From a virus, in the IMG/VR virus record IMGVR_UViG_3300027759_000093, positions 1 through 62,841 of that record: a DNA stretch of 62,841 nt; one strand, 5' to 3'. Numbering within the stretch: position 1 is the first letter of the stretch; each line of letters opens with the position of its first letter. Below are positions 61,664 through 62,841 of the stretch, piece after piece. Both the position numbers and the translations under genes were made by a program. Under the pieces are notes generated by a model that saw nothing but the letters and a program-made list of their open reading frames with translations, searched no databases and was not told where the DNA came from.

Positions 61664-62841
61664 CCAAGAGTATATCCGTGCAAGTCTTAATACAGAAGAA
61701 AAAGAAGACAACATTTTTAAATCACATGACCCATTTAACAAAACTTGGGATGTTTTAAAAGATTATGTTGGGCTTGATCAAAACTTTCGTCGTAGAACAA
61801 CTCGTAATTTAACAAAATACGCTGCACCAGAATTTAATGAGGCATACTTAGACGCAGCAAACGCAACCCCATCTGGAGTAAATGCGGGATCTAAACAAAT
61901 TAATCCAGGCACGGTATATAGAAATGGTTACGGACTATTTGACGTAATCACTCCTCCATATAACATGTACGAATTAGCCAACTTCTATGACACATCATTT
62001 GCTAACCATGCTGCTATTGACGCCAAGGTAGAAAACATTGTAGGTCTTGGATATCGTTTTGATATTTCAGATAGAACGCTATTAAGGTTTGAAATGAACG
62101 ACGATGCAGATGCTGTAGCCCGTGCTCGTAGTCGTATTGAAAGAGCCAAGATCCAATTACGTGATTGGCTAGAAAATTTAAATGATGATGACAGTTTTAC
62201 AAAAACAATGGAGAAGGTTTACACAGACCTTCAAGCAACAGGTAATGGATTTATTGAAGTAGGAAGAACAACTGCTGGAGAGATTGGTTATGTTGGCCAT
62301 ATTCCAGCAACCACTGTCCGCATACGACGCTTACGTGATGGGTTTGTGCAGATTATTGGTCAAAAGGTGGTTTACTTCAGAAACTTTGGAGCAAAAAATG
62401 CAAACCCTATGGGTACAGATCCACGCCCTAACGAGATCATTCATTTAAAAGAGTACTCACCTTTAAATACATTTTATGGTATTCCAGACATTATTGCAGC
62501 AATGCCATCTCTTATCGGAGACCAACTTGCCTCTCAGTATAATATTGACTACTTTGAAAACAAGGCTGTTCCAAGATATGTTGTAACCCTAAAGGGTGCA
62601 AAACTTTCAGGTGATGCTGAAGATAAAATGTTTAGATTTTTACAGACTGGGCTTAAGGCTCAATCACACAGAACTCTTTATATACCGCTTCCTGGAGACA
62701 CAGAAGGAAATAAGGTTGAATTTAAGATGGAGCCAATTGAAAATGGTATCCAGGATGGCTCATTTAAAGAGTATCGTAAACAAAACCGTGATGATATTTT
62801 AATTGCCCATCAAGTTCCTATTTCAAAACTAGGTGGTGCAG
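61656..62841 (+). CDS. Portal protein, 3' end outside window
   Basis: At least 395 residues, open to the last base. Starts MSDQEYIRASLNTEEKEDNI with 8 bases overlapping the previous gene. YNMYELANFYDTSFANHAAI, DAKVENIVGLGYRF, RDWLENLNDDDSFTKTMEKV, LQATGNGFIEVGR and EIIHLKEYSPLNTFYGIPDI are the core blocks of PBSX-type (HK97-like) portals, followed by DDILIAHQVPISKLGG. It forms the dodecameric DNA gate at the capsid vertex. Confidence 0.9.
   Translation, partial: MSDQEYIRASLNTEEKEDNIFKSHDPFNKTWDVLKDYVGLDQNFRRRTTRNLTKYAAPEFNEAYLDAANATPSGVNAGSKQINPGTVYRNGYGLFDVITPPYNMYELANFYDTSFANHAAIDAKVENIVGLGYRFDISDRTLLRFEMNDDADAVARARSRIERAKIQLRDWLENLNDDDSFTKTMEKVYTDLQATGNGFIEVGRTTAGEIGYVGHIPATTVRIRRLRDGFVQIIGQKVVYFRNFGAKNANPMGTDPRPNEIIHLKEYSPLNTFYGIPDIIAAMPSLIGDQLASQYNIDYFENKAVPRYVVTLKGAKLSGDAEDKMFRFLQTGLKAQSHRTLYIPLPGDTEGNKVEFKMEPIENGIQDGSFKEYRKQNRDDILIAHQVPISKLGGA

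Noticed and set aside
1-62841. Integrase, attachment sites or repressor of a temperate phage
   Set aside because: I found no serine or tyrosine recombinase motif and no immunity-type repressor in the window; lifestyle cannot be judged from this part.

Overview
The window reads as part of a tailed bacteriophage (Caudoviricetes) genome of low G+C, densely packed with short genes and having no ribosomal RNA or housekeeping operons. The host is most likely an actinobacterium. The phage carries a WhiB-type Fe-S regulator (10313-10594), a DUF7455-like actinobacterial zinc protein (6484-6741) and a mycobacteriophage L5 gp88-like protein (31530-32258). Many of its promoters put the -10 box 6-8 bases before the start codon, which predicts the leaderless mRNAs common in Actinobacteria. 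Low G+C and the small heat-shock protein, viral-type halogenase and DUF6065-like genes would suit an aquatic phage, but that is inference.

Layout. 1-2936: end of a large virion protein, then a lysis-like set (two small membrane proteins, a lipoprotein, a CHAP-type endolysin). 3001-11929: a plus-strand accessory block with an HslV-like Ntn-hydrolase, a secreted Pro-Thr-rich protein, three tRNAs, Hsp20, a thermonuclease, a thioredoxin, WhiB, several capsid-morphogenesis-like proteins of unknown role and small membrane proteins. 11998-17852: a surface-sugar module (five glycosyltransferase-like proteins, an NAD-dependent epimerase, an FkbM methyltransferase). 18182-18483: four minus-strand tRNAs, two of them structurally odd. 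18511-23361: small genes, two DUF6065-like paralogues, an A-type Fe-S carrier, a TylF-like methyltransferase and a run of tiny genes. 23250-24300: a gene-poor stretch packed with GGTTTGA repeats. 24324-36162: about 45 small minus-strand genes, probably early genes, with tRNA-Asp, DUF932 and Gp88-like proteins. 36163-38274: a divergent control region and a plus-strand micro-gene operon. 38286-42740: a third DUF6065-like paralogue, a PD-(D/E)XK-like nuclease, a flavin-dependent halogenase and a GlcNAc-transferase-like enzyme. 42852-62841: the virion module (collagen-like and fibre proteins, a secreted lytic transglycosylase, a class II ribonucleotide reductase, a LamG-like tail protein), ending in the portal gene, which runs off the window.

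The most striking feature is the regulatory grammar of 27.6-36.5 kb. Successive intergenic spacers are built from the same parts in nearly the same order: a 3' hairpin with compensatory changes, a CTCGGGSCC element, CRP/GlxR-like TGTGA-N6-TCACA palindromes, TCTCA-N5-TGAGA palindromes 15-16 bases before the -35 box, GGACAAAACGGACATT elements, and a TTGANN-N17-TANNNT promoter. It looks like one regulatory cassette copied through the early region. Other main leads are the GGTTTGA array, the leaderless promoter architecture, the HslV-like peptidase with its catalytic Thr, Asp and Lys in register, and a tRNA-Lys-like gene that lacks both halves of the tRNA elbow.

All functional names rest on motifs read by eye. 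No database search was run.
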